Source: Arcuatula senhousia
Taxonomy: Eukaryota; Mollusca; Bivalvia; Mytilida; Mytilidae
Direction: 5' to 3'
Assembly: GCA_963971305.1 (NCBI GenBank)
Contig: OZ020307.1
Coordinates: 50,837,702-50,901,701, forward strand
DNA length: 64,000 bases
Both the position numbers and the translations under genes were made by a program. Every line of letters begins with the position of its first letter. The first letter of the stretch is position 1. This document shows positions 30,001 to 35,745 of the stretch, piece by piece. Below the pieces are notes generated by a model that saw only the letters and a list, made by a program, of their open reading frames with translations, was not told the DNA's origin and made no database searches.

Positions 30001-30564
30001 TTCAAAAAGTCACACTGAATTCCGATCCCGATTCTTTTATTTTCATTTTTGCAAGAGTAGTTTCCCTTTGTGGATTGGCCTCATGGTATGAGCAACGTTG
30101 AGCTACATGTAAGGAAAACATCAATTTATCCTTAACCGTTTTTGCCGTATTTTCCCCTTCCTGGTTTAAATAAACTGATTTGGAGTGAAGTCTTAGATGT
30201 TAACGTATGTTTAAGTAGTTTTAGACTTTGGCAATCAGATTTAAAATGTTTTAACAAGTTGAGGCATTAAGTTAATTTCAACAAATTTTCAAAGGCGAGG
30301 CCAACCCAGAAGTCGTAAACCTGTAGTGCATAAGTAAAAGATTTCTCAGGTCCGCACGTCAGGAAAATACTTTCTAAAATCGACTATAGCAATCAACAAT
30401 GCAATCTTAAGTCCCCGCTTAGGTCATAACAAGAGTGAAACAGAATATGAGCTTATATTACACTATTGTAACCGTACCTGAATCATCTGCCGTTTATTCC
30501 TGAACTTAAGCACTGCATTCTTCCACATGAGTATCTTAAACTGTTGTACAAAACCTGCTCCCAT
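1..30564 (-). CDS. ABCA5: ABCA5-like full-length ABC transporter, 28 exons, C-terminus beyond left edge
   Basis: Predicted membrane ABC exporter of subfamily A, which moves lipids or sterols using ATP (family knowledge; the substrate here is not visible). Coding exons, minus strand: 30564-30478, 29120-28697, 28426-28317, 26974-26754, 26323-25963, 25109-24965, 24446-24281, 23760-23702, 23150-23017, 22667-22515, 20099-19980, 19463-19325, 18763-18673, 18419-18280, 17622-17506, 16922-16500, 11785-11646, 11228-10956, 9926-9795, 9143-8991, 7255-7118, 6799-6707, 5930-5721, 4924-4694, 2217-2045, 1320-1245, 691-597, 45-1. All junctions use AG/GT and keep phase, giving 1549 codons. NBD1 has [22 protein letters not shown] and [14 protein letters not shown]2 has [22 protein letters not shown] and [11 protein letters not shown]. 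Both extracellular domains are small and the linker before NBD2 is acidic, as in the ABCA5 group rather than ABCA1/ABCA4. By comparison with that group roughly 150 residues remain off the left edge. ABCA3-type is the main alternative. Confidence 0.9.
46..596. other. intron 27, no feature seen
   Basis: AT-rich intron sequence between the last two visible ABCA5-like exons. I found no open frame, hairpin element or repeat shared with the rest of the window. Confidence 0.5.
597..691 (-). CDS. ABCA5: ABCA5-like exon 27: NBD2 Walker B
   Basis: Residues about 1504-1534. [14 protein letters not shown] then [17 protein letters not shown], Walker B with catalytic Glu and D-loop. TG|G Trp codon split with exon 28. 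Confidence 0.95.
726..844 (+). repeat. hairpin family 1, short deleted copy (about 120 bp)
   Basis: Has the 5' palindrome AGGCTCCCAGGAGCCT and the GAATCGCTCAC that follows it, and ends CTTCGGCCAGGTGAGCTAAAA, but almost all of the interior is gone. A MITE-like deletion derivative of the longer copies at 3487 and 7776. Confidence 0.75.
1245..1320 (-). CDS. ABCA5: ABCA5-like exon 26: NBD2 signature
   Basis: Residues about 1478-1503. Ends [10 protein letters not shown]; the signature is LSGGT instead of LSGGQ, as is common in NBD2 of this subfamily. Confidence 0.93.
2045..2217 (-). CDS. ABCA5: ABCA5-like exon 25: NBD2 Q-loop
   Basis: Residues about 1421-1477. [11 protein letters not shown] then [20 protein letters not shown], the NBD2 Q-loop. 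Exit phase 2 (AG|C, Ser). Confidence 0.95.
2490..2560. repeat. direct repeat copy 1 flanking SINE candidate
   Basis: About 70 bp (..TGGTGTAGCGTACAGCTCTG..GGTGAGCTG) repeated nearly perfectly at 2872-2940. Too long for a normal SINE target duplication. Confidence 0.8.
2640..2730 (-). repeat. tRNA-derived SINE head (candidate)
   Basis: On the minus strand from about 2726 the sequence reads GCCTAGGTGGTCTAGTGG with an A-box-like TGGTCTAGTGG (2719-2709), then a B-box-like GGTTCAATTCC (2656-2646), 53 bases apart, as in a tRNA-derived Pol III promoter. The body does not look like an intact tRNA, and it lies in an ABCA5-like intron. Likely a SINE whose tail runs leftward. Confidence 0.6.
2872..2940. 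repeat. direct repeat copy 2 flanking SINE candidate
   Basis: Second copy of the 70 bp unit at 2490-2560; a few bases differ (GTAGCG versus GTTGCG). Confidence 0.8.
3106..3400 (+). repeat. solo 3' tail of the Penelope-type RT element (diverged)
   Basis: Follows the order seen after the RT at 45.98 kb: GCTGAATTGACT, CAGGAACTGCTT, GAGTTAACTCTTTTC, CTTTTGACATTAGGATGCCCC, ATTGGAACCTCTTTGC. No RT coding sequence precedes it, so it is a 5'-truncated or solo copy. Confidence 0.65.
3487..4674 (+). repeat. hairpin family 1, long copy with five internal tandem units
   Basis: Starts with palindrome GAGGCTCCCAGGAGCC and ends with the imperfect stem-loop AGCTCACATGGACC..GGTCCAGGTGAGCT. The interior holds about five units of 170-180 bp, each with GCTGAACATTTAAGCAAGCA and GGGGTCATCTGACAACTT; a GACGACGG run precedes the 3' stem-loop. 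Noncoding; lies in the ABCA5-like intron between exons 24 and 25. Confidence 0.85.
4694..4924 (-). CDS. ABCA5: ABCA5-like exon 24: NBD2 Walker A
   Basis: Residues about 1344-1420. [13 protein letters not shown] starts NBD2, then a Lys-rich insert with a CGC cluster, then [20 protein letters not shown]. 77 codons, phase 0. Confidence 0.95.
5721..5930 (-). CDS. ABCA5: ABCA5-like exon 23: TM12 end and acidic linker
   Basis: Residues about 1274-1343. [15 protein letters not shown] ends the membrane region; an acidic stretch around [19 protein letters not shown] follows, matching the acidic pre-NBD2 linker of ABCA5-type proteins. Confidence 0.9.
6707..6799 (-). CDS. ABCA5: ABCA5-like exon 22: loop and start of TM12
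   Basis: Residues about 1243-1273. Polar loop [17 protein letters not shown] then ILFTILW. Short exon of 31 codons, supported by clean splice sites and phase. Confidence 0.85.
7118..7255 (-). CDS. ABCA5: ABCA5-like exon 21: TM11
   Basis: Residues about 1197-1242. [15 protein letters not shown] then [20 protein letters not shown], the re-entrant region and next helix of TM block 2. Phase 0 at both ends. Confidence 0.9.
7776..8796 (+). repeat. hairpin family 1, long copy
   Basis: Same ends and unit type as the copy at 3487-4674 (AGGATCCCAGGAGCCT start, GGTCCAGGTGAGCTAAAA end), four to five internal units, GACGACAGACGACGG run before the 3' stem-loop. Sits between ABCA5-like exons 20 and 21. 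Confidence 0.85.
8991..9143 (-). CDS. ABCA5: ABCA5-like exon 20: TM10
   Basis: Residues about 1146-1196. Hydrophobic [20 protein letters not shown], typical of ABCA TM block 2 with the PS..LF..Y motif. 51 codons, phase 0. Confidence 0.9.
9199..9400 (+). repeat. hairpin family 3-like copy with CCCG run and 3' stem-loop
   Basis: Shares AAACAGGAAGTAGGTGA, GCATACCAATTAT-like and GTTGCTGAGAAAACTGTTA with copies at 17650 and 24673. Here the simple run is CCCGCCCGCCCGCCCG and the terminal stem-loop is CCGGATTT..AAATCCGG (9369-9396). Confidence 0.6.
9795..9926 (-). CDS. ABCA5: ABCA5-like exon 19: TM9
   Basis: Residues about 1102-1145. [18 protein letters not shown] is the conserved coupling loop; the rest is a hydrophobic helix ending [10 protein letters not shown]. 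Confidence 0.9.
9990..10310. repeat. two tandem units of an unrecognised repeat
   Basis: A unit of about 130 bp occurs twice (TTTCCTCCTCTTATGGTATG at about 9992 and its relative at about 10152), each followed by CCCAAAGTTTC and a CAACTTTTT segment. No coding capacity; in the intron between ABCA5-like exons 18 and 19. Confidence 0.5.
10956..11228 (-). CDS. ABCA5: ABCA5-like exon 18: end of ECD2, TM8
   Basis: Residues about 1011-1101. [20 protein letters not shown] resembles the ABCA5 ECD2 end; [19 protein letters not shown] is a membrane helix followed by AVDLVKDRQ, the cytosolic loop. Phase 0. Confidence 0.9.
11646..11785 (-). CDS. ABCA5: ABCA5-like exon 17: extracellular domain 2
   Basis: Residues about 964-1010. 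Soluble, weakly conserved ([14 protein letters not shown] and later); placed by phase, the A|GG Arg codon and position between TM7 and TM8. Confidence 0.8.
12611..12627. repeat. poly-C run
   Basis: Seventeen consecutive C in an ABCA5-like intron; a likely slippage or assembly-sensitive site. Confidence 0.8.
13823..14270. mobile_element. MITE with 25 bp terminal inverted repeats
   Basis: Left end CATATGGTTACAACTGCGCA (continuing AATGC) at 13823 is matched exactly in inverse orientation at 14246-14270. No transposase inside. A similar TTCTCCAT extends the match outward with an 8 bp gap on the left. Superfamily not assigned. Confidence 0.7.
14884..16253 (-). mobile_element. Tc1-like DNA transposon, apparently complete
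   Basis: 1370 bp bounded by TA on both sides (14882-14883 and 16254-16255). Terminal inverted repeats begin CAGTGTGACGTCAAAAGTAT on the left and CAGTGCGACGTCAAAAGTAT on the right, about 32 bp with one mismatch and one indel. Contains one intact transposase gene. Inserted in the 4.7 kb intron between ABCA5-like exons 16 and 17, same strand as the host gene. The matched ends and open frame suggest a young insertion. Confidence 0.93.
15002..16045 (-). CDS. Tc1-like DDE transposase (DD34E), intact
   Basis: 347 residues, ATG at 16045. Cuts and pastes the flanking element. Residues 1-60: helix-turn-helix ([18 protein letters not shown]), then a GRPR-like SGRPKST hook at 59-65 and a second HTH up to about 115, which bind the terminal repeats. 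The catalytic triad is visible: D156 in VIFSDE, D249 in FQDDNAP and E284 in LNVIENIW, with 34 residues between the second D and the E, the classic Tc1 spacing. [10 protein letters not shown] motif precedes the Glu. Length is normal for Tc1 transposases (about 340). No stop or frameshift, so it could still be functional; activity is not shown by sequence. Confidence 0.95.
   Translation of the reverse strand: MARKSKEMSPELKRQILRLYEKGHSKAEIGRITGYDRSTVSKFLKNFDARGSIENKKRSGRPKSTGKHGDRILERLVKEDRRRCFRDLMNEFNMSIPRLVSKRTVQRRLASFGYNRRVVAKTLTISLKNRKKRVSWCRNRLHWTVRDHWSKVIFSDEMQVVLGKNNRVYVWRKSEERWNTECLGLYGQRNGGARVSAMFWGCICYGGVGTIVDIDGNINSAKYIDVLDKNLWPVVTKNFGVNPWIFQDDNAPVHQSVQTVSWKNNNEINCLDWPSQSPDLNVIENIWRYIKIRLQHEQSKIKTKAELVLAVQRIWRRISQVYISNLYRSIPRRLRHVIKAKGHATKY
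16500..16922 (-). CDS. ABCA5: ABCA5-like exon 16: linker and TM7
   Basis: Residues about 823-963. A polar serine-rich linker, then [20 protein letters not shown] and the hydrophobic [19 protein letters not shown] (TM7), then the start of extracellular domain 2 with NLT and NYS sites. The following intron carries the Tc1 element. Confidence 0.9.
17506..17622 (-). CDS. ABCA5: ABCA5-like exon 15: regulatory region
   Basis: Residues about 784-822. LFSDLESN then [16 protein letters not shown], one of the most constant stretches of subfamily A. Phase 1 exit. Confidence 0.92.
17645..17885 (+). repeat. hairpin family 3 copy
   Basis: Shares AGATTCTAGG, AACTGCATACCAAT, AATTGCTGAGAAAACTGTTA and the 3' GTTGCAGCCGGGGACAA with the copy at 24673; a GACGGATAGACAGAGACC run precedes the end. 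Lies just 5' of ABCA5-like exon 15. Confidence 0.7.
18280..18419 (-). CDS. ABCA5: ABCA5-like exon 14: regulatory region after NBD1
   Basis: Residues about 737-783. [14 protein letters not shown] and [15 protein letters not shown] fit the conserved post-NBD1 regulatory fold of ABCA proteins. Ends with A before GTATGT. Confidence 0.85.
18673..18763 (-). CDS. ABCA5: ABCA5-like exon 13: end of NBD1
   Basis: Residues about 707-736. [20 protein letters not shown] then [10 protein letters not shown], the usual ABCA end of NBD1. Two-base entry and two-base exit match the neighbouring exons. Confidence 0.92.
19133..19272 (+). repeat. solo 3' tail of the RT element
   Basis: GATATTCAGTTGTTTTTGTG, ACTGGTTTTGTCTCTG, GACATTCAGATGTCCGATTG and the terminal GGTACCTCTGCTTCT match the tail behind the RT at 45.98 kb. 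Ends within an ABCA5-like intron, close to exon 12. Confidence 0.75.
19325..19463 (-). CDS. ABCA5: ABCA5-like exon 12: NBD1 Walker B, D-loop and H-loop
   Basis: Residues about 661-706. [17 protein letters not shown] gives Walker B, the catalytic Glu and the D-loop; [13 protein letters not shown] gives the switch His. The donor is the less common GTAGGG. Confidence 0.95.
19980..20099 (-). CDS. ABCA5: ABCA5-like exon 11: NBD1 ABC signature
   Basis: Residues about 621-660. [20 protein letters not shown] contains a canonical LSGGQ signature. Forty codons, phase 0 at both ends. Confidence 0.95.
20278..21973 (+). repeat. hairpin family 1, middle nested copy, interrupted
   Basis: Unit sequence (GGGGTCATCTGACAACTTCG, GCTGAACATTTAAGCAAGCA) runs to ..TTATACTTTT at 20570, is interrupted by a reverse-oriented relative, and resumes TGATTTACAAGCC at about 21731, ending GGTCCAGGTGAGCT at 21973. 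The intact copy at 8513-8540 reads straight across the junction. Its 5' palindrome is missing. Confidence 0.8.
20571..21729 (-). repeat. hairpin family 1, innermost nested copy (reverse orientation)
   Basis: Starts TAGCTCACCTTGCCGAAGGC (the family 3' stem-loop, inverted), a GTCCGTCGTCC run, two long units with CATGGCCGCCATGGCT, and ends CAGGCTCCTGGGAGCCTCTA (the family 5' palindrome, inverted). The units are of the type seen at 32829-35745, not of the type it landed in. Confidence 0.85.
22305..22497 (+). repeat. solo 3' tail of the RT element
   Basis: CTTCCAGAGCACCTGAGTTC, CTATTCAGTTGTTTTTGT, GATTTTGTCTCTGCCCTTTC and GGATGCCCAATTGGTACC follow the order of the tail at 45.98-46.26 kb. It stops a few bases before ABCA5-like exon 10. 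Confidence 0.75.
22515..22667 (-). CDS. ABCA5: ABCA5-like exon 10: NBD1 Q-loop
   Basis: Residues about 570-620. [19 protein letters not shown] carries the Q-loop glutamine that contacts the membrane domain. Donor is GTGAGT. The intron after it holds the triple-nested repeat block. Confidence 0.95.
23017..23150 (-). CDS. ABCA5: ABCA5-like exon 9: NBD1 Walker A
   Basis: Residues about 525-569. Contains the P-loop GHNGAGKTT and [19 protein letters not shown], standard ABCA NBD1 sequence that binds ATP phosphates. Confidence 0.95.
23702..23760 (-). CDS. ABCA5: ABCA5-like exon 8: NBD1 first strand (59 bp microexon)
   Basis: Residues about 505-524: [19 protein letters not shown], the first beta strands of NBD1. 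Only 59 bp; phase 2 entry and phase 1 exit both fit the neighbours, so it is not a frameshift. Confidence 0.85.
24281..24446 (-). CDS. ABCA5: ABCA5-like exon 7: TM6 to NBD1 connector
   Basis: Residues about 450-504. [17 protein letters not shown] is the family signature just inside the membrane, followed by a polar, acidic linker before NBD1. Confidence 0.88.
24673..24906 (+). repeat. hairpin family 3 copy with terminal TGTCCCC/GGGGACA stem-loop
   Basis: AACAGATTCTAGG start, CAGGAAGTAGATGA, GCTGCATACCAATGATTAAT, GTTGCTGAGAAAACTGTTAA, then a GACAAACGAACG..GACGGATGGAT run and a stem-loop TGTCCCC (24870s) with GGGGACA (about 24897-24903). Confidence 0.75.
24965..25109 (-). CDS. ABCA5: ABCA5-like exon 6: TM6
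   Basis: Residues about 402-449. [17 protein letters not shown] is the conserved end of TM block 1 in ABCA transporters. The final base A joins AT of exon 7 to give Asn. Confidence 0.9.
25963..26323 (-). CDS. ABCA5: ABCA5-like exon 5: TM3-TM5
   Basis: Residues about 281-401, strongly hydrophobic. [11 protein letters not shown] starts the block, and [12 protein letters not shown] and the re-entrant-type segment before SLSIDQ match ABCA TM block 1. Phase is consistent on both sides. Confidence 0.9.
26754..26974 (-). CDS. ABCA5: ABCA5-like exon 4: end of ECD1, TM2, coupling helix
   Basis: Residues about 208-280. Contains a proline-rich ECD end, a hydrophobic helix around [18 protein letters not shown], then the ABCA hallmark [21 protein letters not shown]. 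The last codon (TG|G, Trp) is split with exon 5. Confidence 0.9.
27455..28170 (+). repeat. hairpin family 2 with four 155 bp tandem units
   Basis: 5' hairpin GTGTCCATGGGACAC (27455-27469) followed by ATGCCCCCGC; 3' palindrome ATGCCCCC..CGGGGGCAT (28141-28170). Between them lie about four units of roughly 155 bp, each with AACAGGAAGTAGATGTCC, CCATCCTACCAAGTTTCAA and TTTCTGAGAAAAGCTTGACG, then a GACGGACGGACGGACGGAC run. In an ABCA5-like intron (exons 3-4). Confidence 0.85.
28317..28426 (-). CDS. ABCA5: ABCA5-like exon 3: extracellular domain 1
   Basis: Residues about 171-207, including two cysteines ([18 protein letters not shown]) and [12 protein letters not shown] at the end. It starts with two bases completing a Ser codon from exon 2 and ends in phase 0 before GTATGT. 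Confidence 0.85.
28697..29120 (-). CDS. ABCA5: ABCA5-like exon 2: TM1 and extracellular domain 1
   Basis: Residues about 30-170. Opens with the hydrophobic [18 protein letters not shown] (TM1), then a soluble segment with possible N-glycosylation sites (NKT, NAS). This is extracellular domain 1, short as in ABCA5-type proteins. The donor is GTAAGT at 28696; a GTAGT one step earlier breaks phase. Confidence 0.88.
29380..29715 (+). repeat. probable retroelement-derived fragment, not a gene
   Basis: Begins GTGCCTGTCCTAAGCCAGGA, a phrase common near 3' ends of mussel interspersed repeats (from memory). A 110-codon open frame crosses it, but composition and context inside an ABCA5-like 5' intron argue against a gene. 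Confidence 0.35.
29795..29965 (-). repeat. solo 3' tail of the RT element (minus strand)
   Basis: Read on the minus strand: TGTCTCGTTCCTGTTTACTG, TATTGTCTTTGCCCTTTC, then GCCCCATTGGAACCTC, the same order as the tail after the RT. Orientation is opposite to the other solo copies. Confidence 0.65.
30478..30564 (-). CDS. ABCA5: ABCA5-like exon 1 (start codon)
   Basis: ATG at 30564 begins [20 protein letters not shown], the cytosolic N-terminal helix usual before TM1 in ABCA proteins; it ends ..QMIQ before a GTACGG donor. An AATTAG just upstream of the ATG could be an acceptor, so a noncoding 5' exon may lie further right. Confidence 0.85.
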
Positions 30565-31207
30565 TTTTACCTAATTGCAAAAATTCCAAAATATTCAAAT
30601 TATGTAGAAAACAATCTTTTTAAAGAAAATTGCTGGATTTTTGTTGCTCATTACTAACATGATTAATAAACTTTAAGTTATTTTTCAGTTATTTCATTTA
30701 TAAACAAACAAAAATATGCCCCACCTAGCAAGATTTGGGATAGATGGACAGACAAATGAACAGGCCTGAATACTATATGCCCCCTACTTTCTTAGATGGT
30801 GCATAAAAATCAACCTTGCAAAGGCAATCTTTCTTTCTTTCTTTCTTCTATTGTTATCCCTCCATTAGCTGGAGCACCAATCAATGATGTGGATCATAGC
30901 AACTGTACGGAGAGCAACTGCGTGCATGTGCAGGGTTAAAACGTAAAATTATAATATTAGTTCGAAGGTGCAAGGTCCAGTATATAATCGGTTCTGTTCC
31001 AGAAATAAAAGTTATAATGCCGAATACTGGGATGGAATGTCACATTACAATATCCAACCCACCACCATATTTACACTGGATCACAAGGTCATTCCACTAA
31101 AAGATGGTTAGACAGCAAACACATGTGTACTAGCGTCTATATTATATTAACACACTACACTGCATAGCGTCCATAAGATATAAGCAAAGCATACTAATGA
31201 ATATATA
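30565..31207. other. 5' flank of the ABCA5-like gene
   Basis: No open frame of note. Holds a GATGGACAGACAAATGAACAG repeat remnant near 30740 and a (CTTT)n run at 30829-30847. A promoter or noncoding first exon could lie here, but I see no convincing core motif. Confidence 0.4.
30829..30847. repeat. (CTTT)n microsatellite
   Basis: About five tetranucleotide units upstream of the ABCA5-like start codon. Confidence 0.8.
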
Positions 31208-32587
31208 TGTTAGAGGCAATAGGTATAATTAGGCATTAAGCTTAAATCCTAGGCAATAAGATAATACCTAGTCATTAGTGTTAATGCCTAAATAGAATTT
31301 GGCATTAAGCTTAATGCCTAGGATTTTAGTCTAATGCCTGATTTTTTTCCATGAAAATTATTCTTATTGCCTAAACCCAATTTTGAGTATTTGTTATATA
31401 AAAAACAGACATAATTTATATTCATTCCACAATTTAACAAAGGATCATAATTTTTGTCACTAGTGCGGGAACTATGGCATCTACTGTAACAGAGAAGCCC
31501 ACTCTTTTTACACTTACATCTTTTAGTACTGCAATTTGATGTGCAGTTACACTTTTTAAATCATTGTCCACCTGTCAACTATTGTTTGGCAAATGCCTCC
31601 CTTACACAAATGGTTGTCTCACTGTTAACATCATTAATGGATAAAAGATTCTGCTTAACAATACTCATTATACGCCACGCAACTAAGTTCCGAAGGATAT
31701 AATGTTTTGACTGATCCATCTGTACATTAGAGTCAGTCCGTGATCAAAATTTCTGTAACAGATTTCTCAGCAATATATTAATCGTAGGCTTTTGATATCC
31801 CGTGAGGTAGGGATCCCATTTGGTGAGATATGTTTAAAGGTTTGTCCGTCATCTACTTTCTATTTTGCAAGCCCACTTAAATTTTTTTCACTTAATTATC
31901 AAGATTTAAAATTTTCTTAACACATTTTATGAGCATGATTTAAACTAAATGTTCCATTCAATCTCCCATGTTTTGTTGCCACTATTGAACTATCAGAATC
32001 ATTAACCTGAAAAATGTTTGATGGTGTATCATAATAAAGGCTTGAAGGGTATATATTGTGACCTTATAAAAATAGCCTTTTTGTGCTATGGAACAGGCAA
32101 TATGTTTGCATTTGAAAAAAATAAGAATTTGCCGAAAAGACATAATGCCCCATCTCGGGACAGAGGACCAAACCCGAACACTATAATACTCCTAAACTTT
32201 CGTAGATGGGCCTAAAATTTTAATCTGCCTTTTTTCCCTCAAAATAAATAAAGATAAAAATTAAATTAAAACAAAACAAGAGTATTTAAAAGAAGTAAAA
32301 AGTAAATAATTTTGTTTGAAATTGGGCTAGCCATCAAAAGAAATACTATTCCAGTTAAACTTATTTGTATTGAAACTTCAATTTCAAATTTTCTTTTCAT
32401 GATGTATTAGATTATCTGGTTAGGCAATAAGAATAATTTCCATGGAAAAAAATCAGGCATTAGACAAAATTCCTAGACATTAAGCTTAATGCCAAATTCT
32501 ATTTAGGCATTAACACTAATGACTAGGTATTATCTTATTGCCTAGGATTTAAGCTTAATGCCTAATTATACCTATTGCCTCTAACAT
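31208..32587. mobile_element. foldback element with 167 bp inverted arms
   Basis: Left arm 31208-31374 and right arm 32420-32587 are inverted copies (GTTAGAGGCAATAGGTATAA, GGCATTAAGCTTAATGCC, TTATTCTTATTGCCTAA). The arms contain the smaller palindrome GGCATTAAGCTTAATGCC and repeated GCAATA/GCATTA words. The 1045 bp centre has no coding frame of significance. Target duplication not identified. Confidence 0.8.
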
Positions 32588-32828
32588 ATACATGTATATA
32601 TTTTGTAAAATTTACATTAATACATTAATACAAAGCCCCTAAGCACATACACCTGGAAAAATTAGGAGTATTAAAATAGCTGTCATCAGTATAGCTCTTA
32701 ATTTGATATCAATGTAAGAGACCTACATGAATATCCAACTGATAATGAGTATAGAGGATGCTTCATTGGAATTAAGATTATCATGGATACAAATAAGGAT
32801 AAAATATGGAAAAGTTTAAAATCTAAAA

Positions 32829-34266
32829 ACAAAAGGCTCCCAAGAGCCTGAATCGCTCACCTGATTTACACAGATACCTATATTTGTAGATATTATTGTG
32901 CTTAACCATATGCGATTTAAATTTCTGAAATATCTTGGTTAGTTTTTAAGATATTGGGCTTAATAAGTGCAAATTTGGCGAAAATTAGGAAAAAGAACAA
33001 TAACTCCCACATCAGCAGTCAGATCTTTTTTGAAATTTCAGGACAGGTAAATCTTAACATGCTGTTCTATTTTAGCCATGGTGGCCATGTTTTTTACGAA
33101 TAAAAAATCTGACGATAGAGTTGTAGCTTATAAGCTATTAAACAATGGAAAATGGTAAATTTTGACGCTTTAAGGGCCATAACTCCTAAAAGAAATGGTT
33201 CTACAGCTTTGACCTAATTACATAAAATGTACATCTTGATGTGCTTAATCATATGCAATTTGAATTTTTAAAATATCTTGTATAGTTTTCAAGATATATA
33301 GGGCTAAATAAGTGCAAAATTTTCAAAAAATCCAGAAAAAGGGCAATAACTCCTATGTCGATTGTTGGATCTTCTAAAAAATTTCAGAGCAGGTAGATCT
33401 TAAGATGCTGATCACTTTTGTCTCCCATCAAAATTTTGATATCTGTTACTATTTTTGAGTAATTAGCAAAAAACTGCAATTTACCCCTATGTTCTATTTT
33501 TAGCCATGGCGGCCATATTTTTTGACAAATCAAAAATCCGAACGACAGAACTGTAGCAATTATGCTATTAAGCAACTGTGCCAAGTTTGGTTGAAGTTGG
33601 ATGTATGGTGTCAGAGAAGTTCATCTTTGAAATGCAGGGGAAAAGTAATGAAAAATAGTAAATTTTGACACTTTAAAGGCCATAACTCCTAAAATAAATG
33701 GTTCTACAGCTTTGACCTAATTATATGAAACGTAGATCTTGACGTGCTTAATCATATGCAATTTGAATTTTTAAAATATCTTGTATAGTTTTCAAGATAT
33801 AGGGCTAAATAAGTGCAAAATTTTGAAAAAATCCAGAAAAAGGGCAATAACTCCTACATTGGTTGTTGGATGTTTTTGAAAATTTCTGGACAGGTAGATC
33901 TTGAGGTGCTGATCACTTTAACCCTATGCCAGAATTTTGATATCTGTGACCGTTTTTGAGTTATTTGCAAAAAACTGTATTTGACCCCCCTGTTCTATTT
34001 TTAGTAACAGCGGCCATGTTTTTTGACGTATCAAAAATCCAAACGCAAACTTTTTGCACAATACCCTAAGGAACAACCATATCAAGTTTTACTGCAATTG
34101 GCCAGGCAGTTTCAGAGAAGAAGATGTTTGAAAAAAGCTAACGGACGACAGACGACAGACGACGGACGACGGACGGACGACGGACGGACGACGGACGGAC
34201 GACGGACGGACGACGGACGCAAAGTGATAGCAATAGCTCACATGACCCTTCGGGTCAGGTGAGCTA
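32829..34266 (+). repeat. hairpin family 1, long copy E
   Basis: Starts AAAAGGCTCCCAAGAGCCTG, ends CCTTCGGGTCAGGTGAGCTAA. Interior units carry AGGGCAATAACTCCTA, GGTAGATCTTGAGGTGCTGA and CCATGGCGGCCAT, unlike the units at 3487-4674. Long GACGACGGACG run at 34141-34220. Directly abuts the next copy. Confidence 0.85.
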
Positions 34267-35745
34267 ACAAGAGGCTCCCAGGAGCCTGAATCGCTCACCT
34301 GACATATGTGCCTGAAGTAAAGGTTGTAAGGCAAAATCTATTTAACGTTGAAAGGGTCATAAGATTAATAAGGGGGTCATCTGACAATATGGTGGATCTA
34401 AAGGTGCTGATCACTTTTGTTCTCAATCAAAATCTAAAAATCTGTCACCCTTTTTGAGTTATTTGCAAAAAAATGCAGTTTAACCTAATGTTCTATTTTT
34501 AGCCACAGCGGCCATGTTTTACAACCAATCAAAAATCCCCACAACAGTTCTATACACCTAATAATAATAAACAATAATACCAAGTTTGATTCCATTTGGA
34601 CTTAAAGTGTCAGAGGAGTTAATATTTTCAATATAAGGAAATGCAGTTAAAATGCTTAATTTTGACGTTCCAAGGGCAATAACTCCTCAAAGGAAAGGTC
34701 CTACAACGTTGACCCTGTTACAAATTTTGTAGATCTTGATGCGCTTAACAATATGCAATTTAAATTTCTCAAATATCTTGTATAGTTTTCAAGATATTGA
34801 GCTAAACAGGTGCAAAATTTGCAAAAAATCCACAAAAAGGGCAATAACTCCTACATGGGTTGTTGGATTTTCTTCAAAATTTCAGAGCTGGTAGATCTTG
34901 AGGTGCTGATCACTTTTTCTCCCAATCAAAATTTTGAAATCTGTCACCGTTTTAGAGTTATTTGCAAAAAACTGCCATTTACCTCTATGTTCTATTTTTA
35001 GCCATGGCGGCCATGTTTTACGACCAATCAAAAATCCCCACATCAGTTCTATACACCTAATGCTAATAAACAACTATACCAAGTTTGGTTCCATTTGGAC
35101 TTAAAGTGTCAGAGGAGTTAACGTTTTCAATGTAATGAGGAAATGCTGTTAAAATGCTAAATATTGACGTTCTAAGGGCAATAACTCCTAAAAGGAAAGG
35201 TCCTACAACGTTGACCCTGTTACATATTTTGTAGATCTTGATGTGCTTAACAATATGCAATTTAAATTTCTCAAATATCTAGTATAGTTTTCAAGATATT
35301 GAGCTAAACAGGTGCAAAATTTGCAAAAAATCCACAAAAAGGGCAATAACTCCTACATGGGTCGTTGGATTTTCTTCAAAATTTCAGGGTAGGTAGATCT
35401 TGAGGTGCTGATCACTTTTACCCTATGCCAGAATTTTGATATCTGTAGCCGTTTTTGAGTTATTTGCAAAAAACTGCATTTTACCCCTATGTTCTATTTT
35501 TAGCCATGGCGGCCATGTTTTACGACGAATCAAAAATCCCCACATCAGTTCTAAGCACCGAATGCTAATGAACAACCATACCAAGTTTGGTTGCAATTGG
35601 ACTTATGGTGTCAGAGGAGTTAACGTTTTAAAAAGTTTACGGACGGACGACGGACGACGGACGACGGACGACGGACGACGGACGGACGACGGACGCCAAG
35701 TGATGACAATAGCTCACATGACCCTTCGGGTCAGGTGAGCTAAAA
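34267..35745 (+). repeat. hairpin family 1, long copy F, head-to-tail with E
   Basis: Starts ACAAGAGGCTCCCAGGAGCC immediately after copy E, ends CCTTCGGGTCAGGTGAGCTA. Two or three units of roughly 400-500 bp, GACGACGGACGACGG run at 35640-35695 and the terminal stem-loop. Confidence 0.85.

Noticed and set aside
34023..34334. Frames with Arg/Thr/Asp tandem repeats
   Set aside because: Translations of the GACGGACGAC run of hairpin family 1; low-complexity, not coding.
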